Assembly: GCA_030149285.1 (NCBI GenBank)
Contig: JASBRU010000003.1
Location: 312,001-376,000, forward strand
Direction of reading: 5' to 3'
Source of the DNA: Flavobacteriales bacterium
Lineage (GTDB): Bacteria; Bacteroidota; Bacteroidia; Flavobacteriales; JASBRU01
DNA: 64,000 nucleotides
The notes beneath the pieces were generated by a model. It did not search any database, was not told the DNA's origin, and was given only the letters and a program-made list of their open reading frames with translations. The translations under genes and the position numbers were made by a program. Of this stretch, positions 50,413 through 59,239 are shown piece by piece (the first letter of the stretch is position 1; each line of letters starts with the position of its first letter).

Positions 50413-51000
50413 ATGAACACTCCAAAACTGCTACTTGCTGTAGCTTTATTGTTTAGTACAACGCTATTTGCACAGGACAAAGAATCGACATATAAGGTTA
50501 GCGATGTAGCTCCAGCCTTTACTGGTATTGACCAAAATGGAAATACAATTAGCTCTACTGAATTATTGAAAAAGGGTCCGGTTGTAATTTTCTTTTACCG
50601 TGGCGAATGGTGCCCTTATTGTAATAGGCAGATAATGGAACTGCAAGACTCATTACAATTGGTGTTAGACAAAGGTGCATCGGTAGTTGCCATTACCCCT
50701 TCTGCGCCGGAAAATATTGATGAAATCATATCAAATACAAAAGCTACTTTCTCTATTGTATATGATAAAAATTATACCATAATGACAGATTTTGGGGTTG
50801 CTTACGAAGTAAGTACGGGCACAAAAATTCTGCACAAACTAGGAGGTATTAATGTTAAGAAAGAGAACAATAGTGATGAGGCTATATTGCCAGTACCTGC
50901 TACCTATATTATTGGTACCGATGGGAAGATAAAATATGTTTTTTACGATGTAAACTATAAAAACCGAGCAACTGTAAAGTCTATTCTTCAGGCTTTGTAA
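50413..51000 (+). CDS. Exported peroxiredoxin-like (AhpC/TSA) protein
   Basis: Thioredoxin-fold protein of 195 residues with signal peptide 1-20 (ends LFA-QDK). The active site is FFYRGEWCPYCNRQIMELQD, a CxxC in the place of the single peroxidatic cysteine, as in the peroxiredoxin-like group that includes PrxQ/Bcp relatives. PATYIIGTDGKIKYVFYDVN is the typical C-terminal half. Role: periplasmic peroxide or thiol redox defence (inference). Ends 20 bases inside the convergent rhomboid gene. Confidence 0.85.
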   Translation: MNTPKLLLAVALLFSTTLFAQDKESTYKVSDVAPAFTGIDQNGNTISSTELLKKGPVVIFFYRGEWCPYCNRQIMELQDSLQLVLDKGASVVAITPSAPENIDEIISNTKATFSIVYDKNYTIMTDFGVAYEVSTGTKILHKLGGINVKKENNSDEAILPVPATYIIGTDGKIKYVFYDVNYKNRATVKSILQAL

Positions 51001-51676
51001 TATCCTTAGATTTGTAATAATAAATTACTCGGGGGGATTCCATTGGAATCCCCTCATTATTTTCAGGGAACTCATCGTCATCATCCTCTTCATATTCCCA
51101 AGCATATTTTTTACGCTGAGGGCCCGTTTTTCTATAAGCCACTGCCAATACCAACCCTACTAATGCCCCAAATAAATGAGACTCCCAAGAGATATGTGGC
51201 ACCAATGGCAATGTACCCCATACCATACCACCATAGGCAAACACTACCAACATAGATAGTGCTATGAGCGGAGGGTATTTTCTAAAAATTCCACTAAAAA
51301 AAGTAAAACTGGCAAAAGCATATACTACCCCACTTGCTCCTATATGATTTGCTTCTCTGCCTAGTAACCACACAAGCATACCGGTAACCACATATGAATA
51401 AAAGAATACTTTAAAAGCTACTTTTTTGTAGAAGTATACTATTGCTGCTGATAGCAGAAAAAGAGGAATAGAATTATTGATTAAGTGTTGCCAGTTGGCA
51501 TGTATAAAGGGCGATAAAAATATACCCTTTATACCCGATAAATGCCTAGGAAACACACCATAGCTTCTAAAGCCAGAGTTGAAAAACTCTATATAATACA
51601 TTACCAACCATATTGATCCTGTAAACAATAGTGGTATAAAGTAAGTGCTAAACCTTATTTTACTGCTAGAAGCCAT
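50981..51676 (-). CDS. Rhomboid-family intramembrane serine protease
   Basis: About 231 residues from the ATG at 51674-51676 (MASSSKIRFSTYF); a longer frame begins with GTG at 51742 but adds an atypical Cys/Tyr-rich leader. Six hydrophobic segments. Catalytic serine in NHIGASGVVYAFA and catalytic histidine in SWESHLFGALVG, with the HANWQHLINNSIPLFLL motif of the second helix. After the membrane region comes an acidic cytoplasmic tail (WEYEEDDDDEFPENNEG). Substrates unknown. Confidence 0.93.
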   Translation of the reverse strand: MASSSKIRFSTYFIPLLFTGSIWLVMYYIEFFNSGFRSYGVFPRHLSGIKGIFLSPFIHANWQHLINNSIPLFLLSAAIVYFYKKVAFKVFFYSYVVTGMLVWLLGREANHIGASGVVYAFASFTFFSGIFRKYPPLIALSMLVVFAYGGMVWGTLPLVPHISWESHLFGALVGLVLAVAYRKTGPQRKKYAWEYEEDDDDEFPENNEGIPMESPRVIYYYKSKDITKPEE

Positions 51677-51856
51677 AAATCTGTATGAACAACAATAGTA
51701 CCAGCTTGTTAGTTTATTAGAATACTTGCCATTGTGGCACAAAACCTCTTTTTATAACAAATCATATCTGTCAAAACAGGTAAAGCAAACCAAACAACTG
51801 GTATAGTTTTTGTTGTAAATTACTGAAAATGAACTATTAATTTAATTTCTCCCATT

Positions 51857-52324
51857 ATGAAGGTAATTAAACAATTCTCTAAGCTAGCATTACTAGCTTT
51901 ATTTTTATCTCCGGCTTATAGTTATGCACAAAGCAATACTACCGAAGATGAAGTAAATTTTTCTACAGTAGACATTAAACCTATTTATCCGGGTTGCGCA
52001 GATGATGCATCCGGTAAATGTTTTATGGAAAGTATTAGCAAGCATATACAAGGTAACTTTAAATACCCTGAAGAAGCAAAAAAGAATAATATTGAAGGGA
52101 AAATTTTTGTGCATTTTAGAATTGCTAAAGATGGTAGCATAGACAATGTGCATGTAAAAGAAACCGAAGGAAACCAGCCTAACCCTCTTTTAAAAGCCGA
52201 AGCTATGAGGCTAATAAAGAGCTTGCCTAAAATGACTGCTGCTGTAAATGGTGGTAAGCAAGTACCTATAGAAATGGTTATCCCTATTAGCTTTAAGCTA
52301 CCGGCAGAAGGCAAGAAAGGCTAA
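51857..52324 (+). CDS. Periplasmic TonB-C domain protein, single domain
   Basis: A 155-residue protein with a cleavable-looking signal peptide (1-24, ends SYA-QSN) in place of the uncleaved anchor and proline-rich linker of classical TonB. One TonB C-terminal domain follows: FKYPEEAKKNNIEGKIFVHF, KDGSIDNVHVKE, LLKAEAMRLIKSLPKM, VPIEMVIPISFKLP. A cysteine pair, PGC...KCF, sits at its front, as in the next two genes. Energy transduction seems unlikely without an anchor; a periplasmic binding role is possible. It ends in its own terminator. Confidence 0.85.
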   Translation: MKVIKQFSKLALLALFLSPAYSYAQSNTTEDEVNFSTVDIKPIYPGCADDASGKCFMESISKHIQGNFKYPEEAKKNNIEGKIFVHFRIAKDGSIDNVHVKETEGNQPNPLLKAEAMRLIKSLPKMTAAVNGGKQVPIEMVIPISFKLPAEGKKG

Positions 52325-52342
52325 AATCATCTACTTGAATCT

Positions 52343-52372
52343 TATAAAGCCCCTAGAAGGGGCTTTTTTATT
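52343..52372 (+). terminator. Terminator between TonB-C genes 1 and 2
   Basis: Hairpin AAAGCCCCT / AGGGGCTTT (52346-52366, short loop) followed by six or more T. Confidence 0.85.
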
Positions 52373-52429
52373 GGCTCCAATTTATATTAAATCCTTATTT
52401 TCGAATCCTCAAAGCCACAAATTATATAC

Positions 52430-53266
52430 ATGAAGACCATTAAACTTTTAGTGTTTACACTCCTCTTACCCATTGCATCTTTTGCTCAAAACAAATACAA
52501 TAAGCCTGTTTTTCAAAGTTGCGGAAACACGCCTGTTGAGCAGTTAGATGCTTGTTTTGAAGAAAAAATGCAGGCTTACATCTCTGAAAATCTGATATAC
52601 CCGGGGATAGCAAAAGAAGATTCATTACAAGGTTTTGTAGATGTTTCAATAATTATTGATGAATACGGGAAAGTAATAAGTGTAAAAAGTAATAAGAAAG
52701 CGGATATACTTTTTAAAGCTGAAGTCGCTCGGTTAATGTATGAGTTACCTGTTTTTGCTTATTTTAATGATGCTGACCCTGATAGGTTTGTTTATGAAAC
52801 AAGGATATCTTTTAATCTTGCTAAAGAATGGGCAAAAGATAAAGAAAAAGCACGGCTAGATTCTATAGCAATGCAAAACAAGCTTGATAAAAAAGTTACG
52901 GATCAAGATTCAATTCCTGAATCATTAAAAAATGAAAGACGTCCTATTTTTCCAGGCTGTGAAAACGAACCCGAAGATTCATTAGGGTATTGCTTTCAAA
53001 TTGGTTTGCAAAAACATTTAGCACGTGTGTTTCAATACCCGGAAATTGCCAAGCATTATTGGATTCAAGGAAAAGTTTTTGTGCAATTTACTCTTGATAC
53101 AGTTGGAAGTGTTGTTGATATAAAAGTGGTAAAAGGTGCACATGGTCTGTTAGATAACGCTGCTTTAAAAATGGTACAATCTATACCAAAAATGACTCCA
53201 GCATTTCAAAATGGTAAACCCGTGAAAATGCTGTTTACAGTACCTATTGTTTTTAGATTACAATAA
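52430..53266 (+). CDS. Periplasmic protein with two TonB-C-like domains (paralog A)
   Basis: A 278-residue exported protein with signal peptide 1-19 (ends SFA-QNK) and two TonB-C-like units. Unit 1 (about 25-135) has FQSCGNTPVEQLDACFEEKM, ENLIYPGIAKEDSLQGFVDV; unit 2 (about 170-278) has FPGCENEPEDSLGYCFQIGL, RVFQYPEIAKHYWIQGKVFV and ends PVKMLFTVPIVFRLQ. Each unit opens with a C-x10-CF pair. Unit 1 is more diverged in its C-terminal strand. No transmembrane anchor. Function beyond the fold is unknown. Confidence 0.85.
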   Translation: MKTIKLLVFTLLLPIASFAQNKYNKPVFQSCGNTPVEQLDACFEEKMQAYISENLIYPGIAKEDSLQGFVDVSIIIDEYGKVISVKSNKKADILFKAEVARLMYELPVFAYFNDADPDRFVYETRISFNLAKEWAKDKEKARLDSIAMQNKLDKKVTDQDSIPESLKNERRPIFPGCENEPEDSLGYCFQIGLQKHLARVFQYPEIAKHYWIQGKVFVQFTLDTVGSVVDIKVVKGAHGLLDNAALKMVQSIPKMTPAFQNGKPVKMLFTVPIVFRLQ

Positions 53267-53286
53267 CTAACACATAACCTGTATAA

Positions 53287-54153
53287 ATGATTATGAAGAA
53301 AACTATATACTACTCTACTTTTACCCTTATCACAATATTACTATATAGTAATACTGTATTTGCGCAAAAAGCTTATAAAAAACCAATCTTTAAAAGCTGT
53401 GCCAGCATGCCTGTTGAACAATTAGATGCTTGTTTTGAAGAAAAACTACAAGAGCATATATCTGAAAACCTTATCTACCCCAATGAGGCAAAAAGAAATG
53501 ATATTGAAGGTACTATTGAGGTTAAGTTTAAAGTAGATGAATATGGTTTTATAGAAAAAATAAAAACTAAAAAAGGAACTAATAACTTATTAAGAGCTGA
53601 AGCAGAAAGAATAATAAGCCTTTTACCCTCTTTTACATTTTCTGAAGAAAATAAAAAGCCAAAAAGCTATAAGTTTAGTACTTCTATTGTGTTTAAGATA
53701 GATGAATACACAGATGAAAATAAAGAAGATATTGTTTTCATTCCATTTGCCGAATCCAAAAAAAATGACTCAACAAAGTCCAAAGATAATGAAGAGGTAT
53801 TTACCTATTCAATAATTGAAGAAAAAACTGTTTACCCAGGTTGTGAGGGACTAGATAATAATGAAAGAACTACTTGCTTTCAGCAAAAACTGGCAGAGCA
53901 CCTTCAAGCCTCATATATATACCCTGAAATTGCTATCAAATATAATATACAAGGTAAAGTTTTTGTACAGTTTATTGTAGACCGAGACGGAAGTATAACC
54001 GATATAAAAATATTCCAAGGAGTACATGCTTTACTAGACCAAGCAGCAATGGATATGATAAAATCACTTCCTAAAATGACTCAACCTGCCATACAAAGAG
54101 GTAAGCCTGTAAAAATGGCTTTTACAATACCTATTGTTTTTCAGCTTACTTAA
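53287..54153 (+). CDS. Periplasmic protein with two TonB-C-like domains (paralog B)
   Basis: A 288-residue sister of the preceding gene, 20 bases downstream and probably co-transcribed. Signal peptide about 1-25 (VFA-QKA; the ATG at 53293, third codon, may be the true start). Unit 1: FKSCASMPVEQLDACFEEKL, NLIYPNEAKRNDIEGTIEVK. Unit 2: YPGCEGLDNNERTTCFQQKL, YPEIAIKYNIQGKVFVQFIV, KPVKMAFTIPIVFQLT. The two units are joined by a charged linker (about 140-180). Both cysteine pairs are retained. Confidence 0.85.
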   Translation: MIMKKTIYYSTFTLITILLYSNTVFAQKAYKKPIFKSCASMPVEQLDACFEEKLQEHISENLIYPNEAKRNDIEGTIEVKFKVDEYGFIEKIKTKKGTNNLLRAEAERIISLLPSFTFSEENKKPKSYKFSTSIVFKIDEYTDENKEDIVFIPFAESKKNDSTKSKDNEEVFTYSIIEEKTVYPGCEGLDNNERTTCFQQKLAEHLQASYIYPEIAIKYNIQGKVFVQFIVDRDGSITDIKIFQGVHALLDQAAMDMIKSLPKMTQPAIQRGKPVKMAFTIPIVFQLT

Positions 54154-54204
54154 TTGCTAAAGTCTATGAATTTAGTACATTTCGCTCTGTAGAAATATTG
54201 CACT

Positions 54205-55488
54205 ATGTACAACAATCAACCACTTGCAGAGAGAATGCGCCCAAAAGGGCTTGATGATTATATTGCCCAAGAGCATTTGGTTGGTAAAGATGCTGTATTG
54301 CGTCGCGCTATAGAATCCGGTGCTATACCTTCTCTTATTTTTTGGGGACCACCCGGTGTTGGTAAAACTACCTTGGCAAACATAATTGCCAACCGTATGG
54401 ATAGGCCTTTTTATACACTTAGCGCCATTAATTCTGGTGTAAAAGACATTAGAGAGGTAATAGACAAAGCCAAAGACAAAGGCTTATTTGGCGGCACCAG
54501 AAACCCTATTTTGTTTATTGATGAAATCCATCGTTTTAGTAAGTCTCAGCAAGACTCTCTTTTAGGTGCAGTAGAAAAAGGTATTGTTACCCTAATAGGT
54601 GCTACCACCGAGAACCCAAGTTTTGAAGTTATCTCTGCCCTCCTATCTCGTTGCCAAGTATATGTACTTAAGCATTTTGAAAAAGAAGATTTACTGAACC
54701 TGCTTGATAAGGCAATTGAAAAAGATGAAGAGCTAGCAAAAAAGAAAATCACCTTAAAAGAAACCGAGGCATTACTGAAACTATCCGGTGGTGACGCAAG
54801 AAAACTATTAAATGTGTTTGAATTGGTAGTCAATGCTATTGATGCAGACACCATTGAAATTACTGATGAATTGGTTTTAAACCATGCACAGCAAAATGTA
54901 GCCTTGTATGATAAAACAGGTGAACAACATTATGATATTATCTCAGCCTTTATTAAATCTATAAGAGGTAGCGATCCTAATGGTGCTGTATACTGGCTTG
55001 CTCGTATGATTGAGGGTGGCGAAGACATTAAATTTATTGCACGCAGACTGGTTATTTCTGCATCAGAAGATATTGGCAATGCAAACCCAACTGCACTAGT
55101 GCTGGCAAACAGTTGTTTTGATGCTGTAACTAAAATTGGATATCCAGAAGGAAGAATTATTCTCTCACAATGTGCAACTTATTTAGCAACATCGCCCAAG
55201 AGTAATGCATCTTATATGGCTATTAATAAAGCACAAGCAATTGTTAGAGACTCCGGCAACCTACCCGTTCCTTTACATTTACGCAACGCACCTACTAAGC
55301 TAATGAAGGAAATGGACTATGGCAAGGACTACCAATATGCACATGACCATGACAATAGCTTTGTAGACTTAGAGTTTCTACCAAAAAAAATTTCCGGTAC
55401 TCCTTTTTATGAGCCCGGAAATAATGAACGCGAAAAAAATATTCGCAATTTCTTAAAAGTAAGGTGGAAGAGTAAGTATAACTACTAA
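54205..55488 (+). CDS. rarA: Replication-associated recombination protein RarA (MgsA)
   Basis: AAA+ ATPase of 427 residues acting at stalled replication forks. [20 protein letters not shown] starts the domain; Walker A is [14 protein letters not shown], Walker [17 protein letters not shown], sensor 1 [20 protein letters not shown]. The C-terminal MgsA/tetramerisation part has [21 protein letters not shown] and [13 protein letters not shown]-like text ([17 protein letters not shown]). Length is standard. It stops one base before the convergent DUF5723-type gene ends. Confidence 0.96.
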   Translation: MYNNQPLAERMRPKGLDDYIAQEHLVGKDAVLRRAIESGAIPSLIFWGPPGVGKTTLANIIANRMDRPFYTLSAINSGVKDIREVIDKAKDKGLFGGTRNPILFIDEIHRFSKSQQDSLLGAVEKGIVTLIGATTENPSFEVISALLSRCQVYVLKHFEKEDLLNLLDKAIEKDEELAKKKITLKETEALLKLSGGDARKLLNVFELVVNAIDADTIEITDELVLNHAQQNVALYDKTGEQHYDIISAFIKSIRGSDPNGAVYWLARMIEGGEDIKFIARRLVISASEDIGNANPTALVLANSCFDAVTKIGYPEGRIILSQCATYLATSPKSNASYMAINKAQAIVRDSGNLPVPLHLRNAPTKLMKEMDYGKDYQYAHDHDNSFVDLEFLPKKISGTPFYEPGNNEREKNIRNFLKVRWKSKYNY

Positions 55489-56934
55489 TTACTCCTCACC
55501 CTCCTCTGTATCTTCTGCTTCTTCAGCCTCTACCTCTTGTAATGGAGAGTAGTCTGAATCATCAGCAACTTTGTTTTTATCTTTCTTTCCGTAAATACTA
55601 ATATTAATACCCATACGCACTTGTACGTTATTTATATCCTTACCTCCGGTCATAAAGTCTAGTACATCATCGGCCATTACATAAAACTGTATTGGCCCTC
55701 CTTTTAAGGACATACCTAAACCTAAGTTATTTGAGTACTTATTAGAGAATGTATACGATGCTCTCCACTGAAACCAGCGAGACCAGTTTGCATAATAACT
55801 AAGTGTAAAAGCAGATAAGTCTTCTTGTAAATCATTATCTAATTTAAAATACTGCACACCAAACCTGTGTTTATCAGTTAAGCTAAATTCACCACCTACA
55901 GTATATCTTCTTGGTAAATTTGTAGTATAAGATACCGCTGTAGTGTCTTTATATTCTAGTGCAGCTTCAAGACTGTCTAACTGAGCCTCAATTTGATTAT
56001 CAACACTATCTTCATTCACTCCAAAGTTAATAGCTGCAAACTGATCTATTTGATAAACTCCTTTAGATAAACTTCTGTTGATGTTCTTTTTCCAGTCTAT
56101 TTTAGCCCCTAGGTCTACAACTGCAGCATTTACCGAAAATCTCTTGTTGATTTTGTAGTTCACACCAAAATCAAAACCAACATTTACATTATCAAATGAA
56201 TAAAGTTTATCAGAATTATCAGAAATGGTATCAGAATTAACCTCAAAACCTTGTATTAAACCCGGAACACCCGCAGTAAGTATTTCTGCATCTGAGCTTA
56301 AAACCCAAGGCCCATCCGTATTTGCATTTATCTGTAATAATCTATTATTCATTACAGCACTAGCATTACCTTGATATAACTTAACCTTAGCACCTAAGGT
56401 TAGCTTATCTCCCATAAATTGGTGTGCGTACCCAATGTGATGAGTAGTATATGAGGTAAGTTCTATAGATAAGTTTGTAAAATTAAATATTGGGCTTGGT
56501 CTTTCGGGTGAGTTATTACCGTAATAAAACAACTCTAACAACTCGTTTGGCAAGCCATACTTAAAGTAAGTATTATTTGTGCTACCAAAACTGAAATACC
56601 CTTTTTTAGTTTTAAAACCTACATATAGTAGTGGTATTTCTGTATTAAAAGAGATAAACTCATCGCCATTTAAATTACCAATCAAGTTTGGAATATTCTG
56701 ATTGATATCAGAACCTTTTGCAAAAACATCTCCAGCAGTAAATCCAGAGTTTACTACTCTAAATGATACTAAAGATAAACCAGGTAAACCAAGTGTAAAC
56801 TTAGCTTTTGGTATCATTGCAGGGTTTAAAGAGTTTGATTGGGCTATGCCTTCAAACCCAAATAATGTTTGATCTAACTGTCCGTAAGATTGCAGACTAA
56901 TACCTGCAAATAAAATCAGTAATAATTTCTTCAT
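55489..56934 (-). CDS. DUF5723-like outer-membrane beta-barrel protein (module copy 1)
   Basis: A 481-residue exported protein with signal peptide 1-18 (SYG-QLD). NSLNPAMIPKAKFTLGLPGL is the PorV/FadL-like opening of this family, and YRYTVGGEF-type strands with HRFGVQYFKLDNDL and NNLGLGMSLKGGPIQFYVMADD mark a 14-strand-type barrel. The C-terminus is a long acidic tail (about 455-481) after the barrel. It lies 11 bases downstream of a 703-residue lipoprotein gene; the same pair occurs, diverged, on the opposite strand at 59.2-62.6 kb. No function known. Confidence 0.75.
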   Translation of the reverse strand: MKKLLLILFAGISLQSYGQLDQTLFGFEGIAQSNSLNPAMIPKAKFTLGLPGLSLVSFRVVNSGFTAGDVFAKGSDINQNIPNLIGNLNGDEFISFNTEIPLLYVGFKTKKGYFSFGSTNNTYFKYGLPNELLELFYYGNNSPERPSPIFNFTNLSIELTSYTTHHIGYAHQFMGDKLTLGAKVKLYQGNASAVMNNRLLQINANTDGPWVLSSDAEILTAGVPGLIQGFEVNSDTISDNSDKLYSFDNVNVGFDFGVNYKINKRFSVNAAVVDLGAKIDWKKNINRSLSKGVYQIDQFAAINFGVNEDSVDNQIEAQLDSLEAALEYKDTTAVSYTTNLPRRYTVGGEFSLTDKHRFGVQYFKLDNDLQEDLSAFTLSYYANWSRWFQWRASYTFSNKYSNNLGLGMSLKGGPIQFYVMADDVLDFMTGGKDINNVQVRMGINISIYGKKDKNKVADDSDYSPLQEVEAEEAEDTEEGEE

Positions 56935-56945
56935 AGTATTAGTCT

Positions 56946-59057
56946 TTATTTATCAGGGGATATTATAGCAAACTTGGCCTCTACTCCTAGGTTTATATTC
57001 ATTTCGTAATCTGTAAATAGCTTTACCGTAGTATTACCACCATTAGTGGTATTTAGCAACACGCTAAATATTATATTTTTGGTTTGGGTAAGATTAACTA
57101 TCTCATCATCTGCAAGATCTATTCTAACATTAGATTGAGACGGACCAGTAACTTTACCATCTATATCTACCGGAGCGGCAGTCATAATGGTTTTAGTAAT
57201 AGTATCCAAAGGGGTATCAGCCGAGTCTAACAATATCAGCTCTAACTCACCATCAAATGGGTATCCGTTAGATACATCTAACTTTAAGGCTACTTTATCT
57301 AATTCATCAGCTTCAAAGCCCAAGTCTACTTCTGTAGTATCATCAAGTCTTAGATTAGTTACAGATATCTCTAAAGGAACATCCATTTCAAAACCAACAT
57401 TTACTTTACTGTCAAAACGTATAAAGTTATCAAAACCTGTTTGTGGTCCCGGGTTCATCTCTGCTGAACCAGAATAGGTAAAGGCATCATTTGGTAAAGT
57501 AAATACCTGACCAATATTTGGGTATGTTACTGCATCAACAATAATAGAATCTTGCACAACAGTACCCGCCTGAGCTAATGTTGGATATGCTAAGGCATGA
57601 TTGATGTTTATAGCATTGGTAGTACCTTGGTTTATAGACTCTAGATTTAAGCTAAATGCAACCGGTATACCTACAGAGTTGTCGATATTAAACTTAATTT
57701 TAGGGTTCTCTAAGGTTAGAGTACCCGCTATACCTTCTAAGTCTGCTAGGTTTACATCCAATGAGTCTTGCGGAATATCAATTTGTTGTTGACCAAAATA
57801 CCCCTCTACTTGTTCAAATGTAAGTCCGTTTAACTGAAATGATACATCAATACTATTTGCGGAGTCAAATGATATTTGGTTTGTTGTAGCATTAGCCAAA
57901 TCAATAGAATAGTCAACAGGAATAATATTAAATGCCTGACTCATATCTGTTGCCAAGTCAAACTCTGTATTAGATACATCAATAGAGTTGTTGGTATTAC
58001 CATTTGCCGGTACCAATATATTTATGGCAAGTGGAGAGCCGCCTTGATCTGTAGCAGGGAAATTCATTTGTAATTGAATAGGCTCACTAAAGGTAGATGT
58101 AATATTGTAATCTAAGCTACCACCACCAAATTTAATTTTGGTAAGTTGTTGTCCTCCAGCAGTATCAAACTGAAAAGTAGTTGACTCTGAAACAAAGTTT
58201 TGTGCAGGAAGCTCAGTAACACCAGATGCTACTTCTAAACCTGTACCCTCTATAGTAAATGATAAAAAGTCATTTGTATCAATAGGCACCCAAGTAGAAG
58301 GCATTGTTATATCACCTGCACCAGGAGAACCAAATTGAGATAATGCAATTGCCATGTCATCCGTTAGAGTTACATCTACCAAACTTTGTGTAGCTGTAGA
58401 TGAGTCTCCTGCAGGAATAGATGGAAATACAAAACTCAATACTGTATTTGTACTTATGTTATCAATAAAATCAACCGTAATAGGGTTCAAAGGAGCCGGA
58501 AACTCGTTTACCAATTTCATTGATAATGATCCGTTTGAGAAAGTAGCATTACCAAACGTTCCTAAAGAACCAAAATCATATGTACCTGCCGGCTGATTTG
58601 CTATTGGAGGGAAAGGAGCATTGGTTCCTTGTGCAGCTCTAATGTTTGCACCAACAGTAGATGGGGATACATTATCCACTAAATCTGATAATACAATCTG
58701 TTGTCCAGAGCTAAAATCACCAATACTTAATGCCCCAACTCTAAATGATTCATTTATTGGGCTTTGTTGTGGGATTTCTAAAAACTCAGCTACATCAAAC
58801 GAGAATAATGAATCCTCTGAATATACAATTGCAATAGAATTGTCTGGGTTTGTTTGAAAAGATTGAGAGGTGTCATTAAAGTCAACTAAGTTGTCTAACT
58901 TCAGTTTTACACTTGCAACCGGTAAGGCAAAATCAGGTCTTACAGTTAGGTCATCAAAGTTATCAGTTTCTAAATCATCCAAGCAGGAGGTAAAGAAAAC
59001 AGACACAATAGCCAGAGCCATAGCCTTAGCTAAATGGTTTTTTGGTTTAATTCTCAT
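56946..59057 (-). CDS. Large repetitive lipoprotein (module copy 1)
   Basis: Unrecognised 703-residue lipoprotein: signal ends VFFTSC (Cys about 25), then LDDLETDNFDD. The mature part is almost all beta-strand by pattern, low in Cys and Trp, rich in Asp, Asn, Thr and Ser. Recognisable shared segments with its paralog are GYFGQQQIDIPQDSLDVNL, NGYPFDGELELILLDSADTP and TTVKLFTDYEMNINLG. Its partner barrel follows after 11 bases. A TATATTTG box (59109-59116) precedes it. The paired architecture suggests a surface or periplasmic lipoprotein docked to the barrel; this is inference. Confidence 0.75.
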   Translation of the reverse strand: MRIKPKNHLAKAMALAIVSVFFTSCLDDLETDNFDDLTVRPDFALPVASVKLKLDNLVDFNDTSQSFQTNPDNSIAIVYSEDSLFSFDVAEFLEIPQQSPINESFRVGALSIGDFSSGQQIVLSDLVDNVSPSTVGANIRAAQGTNAPFPPIANQPAGTYDFGSLGTFGNATFSNGSLSMKLVNEFPAPLNPITVDFIDNISTNTVLSFVFPSIPAGDSSTATQSLVDVTLTDDMAIALSQFGSPGAGDITMPSTWVPIDTNDFLSFTIEGTGLEVASGVTELPAQNFVSESTTFQFDTAGGQQLTKIKFGGGSLDYNITSTFSEPIQLQMNFPATDQGGSPLAINILVPANGNTNNSIDVSNTEFDLATDMSQAFNIIPVDYSIDLANATTNQISFDSANSIDVSFQLNGLTFEQVEGYFGQQQIDIPQDSLDVNLADLEGIAGTLTLENPKIKFNIDNSVGIPVAFSLNLESINQGTTNAININHALAYPTLAQAGTVVQDSIIVDAVTYPNIGQVFTLPNDAFTYSGSAEMNPGPQTGFDNFIRFDSKVNVGFEMDVPLEISVTNLRLDDTTEVDLGFEADELDKVALKLDVSNGYPFDGELELILLDSADTPLDTITKTIMTAAPVDIDGKVTGPSQSNVRIDLADDEIVNLTQTKNIIFSVLLNTTNGGNTTVKLFTDYEMNINLGVEAKFAIISPDK

Positions 59058-59108
59058 TTTGTTTAGTATTACTAATTACATACACGTATTGTTTAAATAC
59101 CTGTGTGA

Positions 59109-59116
59109 CAAATATA
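59109..59116 (-). promoter_or_regulatory. -7 box of module copy 1
   Basis: The minus strand reads TATATTTG, an exact consensus match, about 50 bases before the ATG at 59057. The -33 region reads GTTA at the 19-base spacing, a weak match. The divergent copy 2 must use a different, unidentified promoter in 59117-59239. Confidence 0.55.
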
Positions 59117-59239
59117 AGAATCCTTTTAATTTGTTTAACATAGTTTTGAAATTGAAGTATTAAATTTAAAGATAAGTATTATTTTAATTAACTTCGTAGC
59201 TAGAAGACTGATTATAAAACCTGTGCAGTACTGACAACT

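Noticed and set aside
51677-51742. GTG-started leader on the rhomboid protease
   Set aside because: The extra 22 residues are Cys/Tyr-rich with no family match; the ATG at 51676 fits better.
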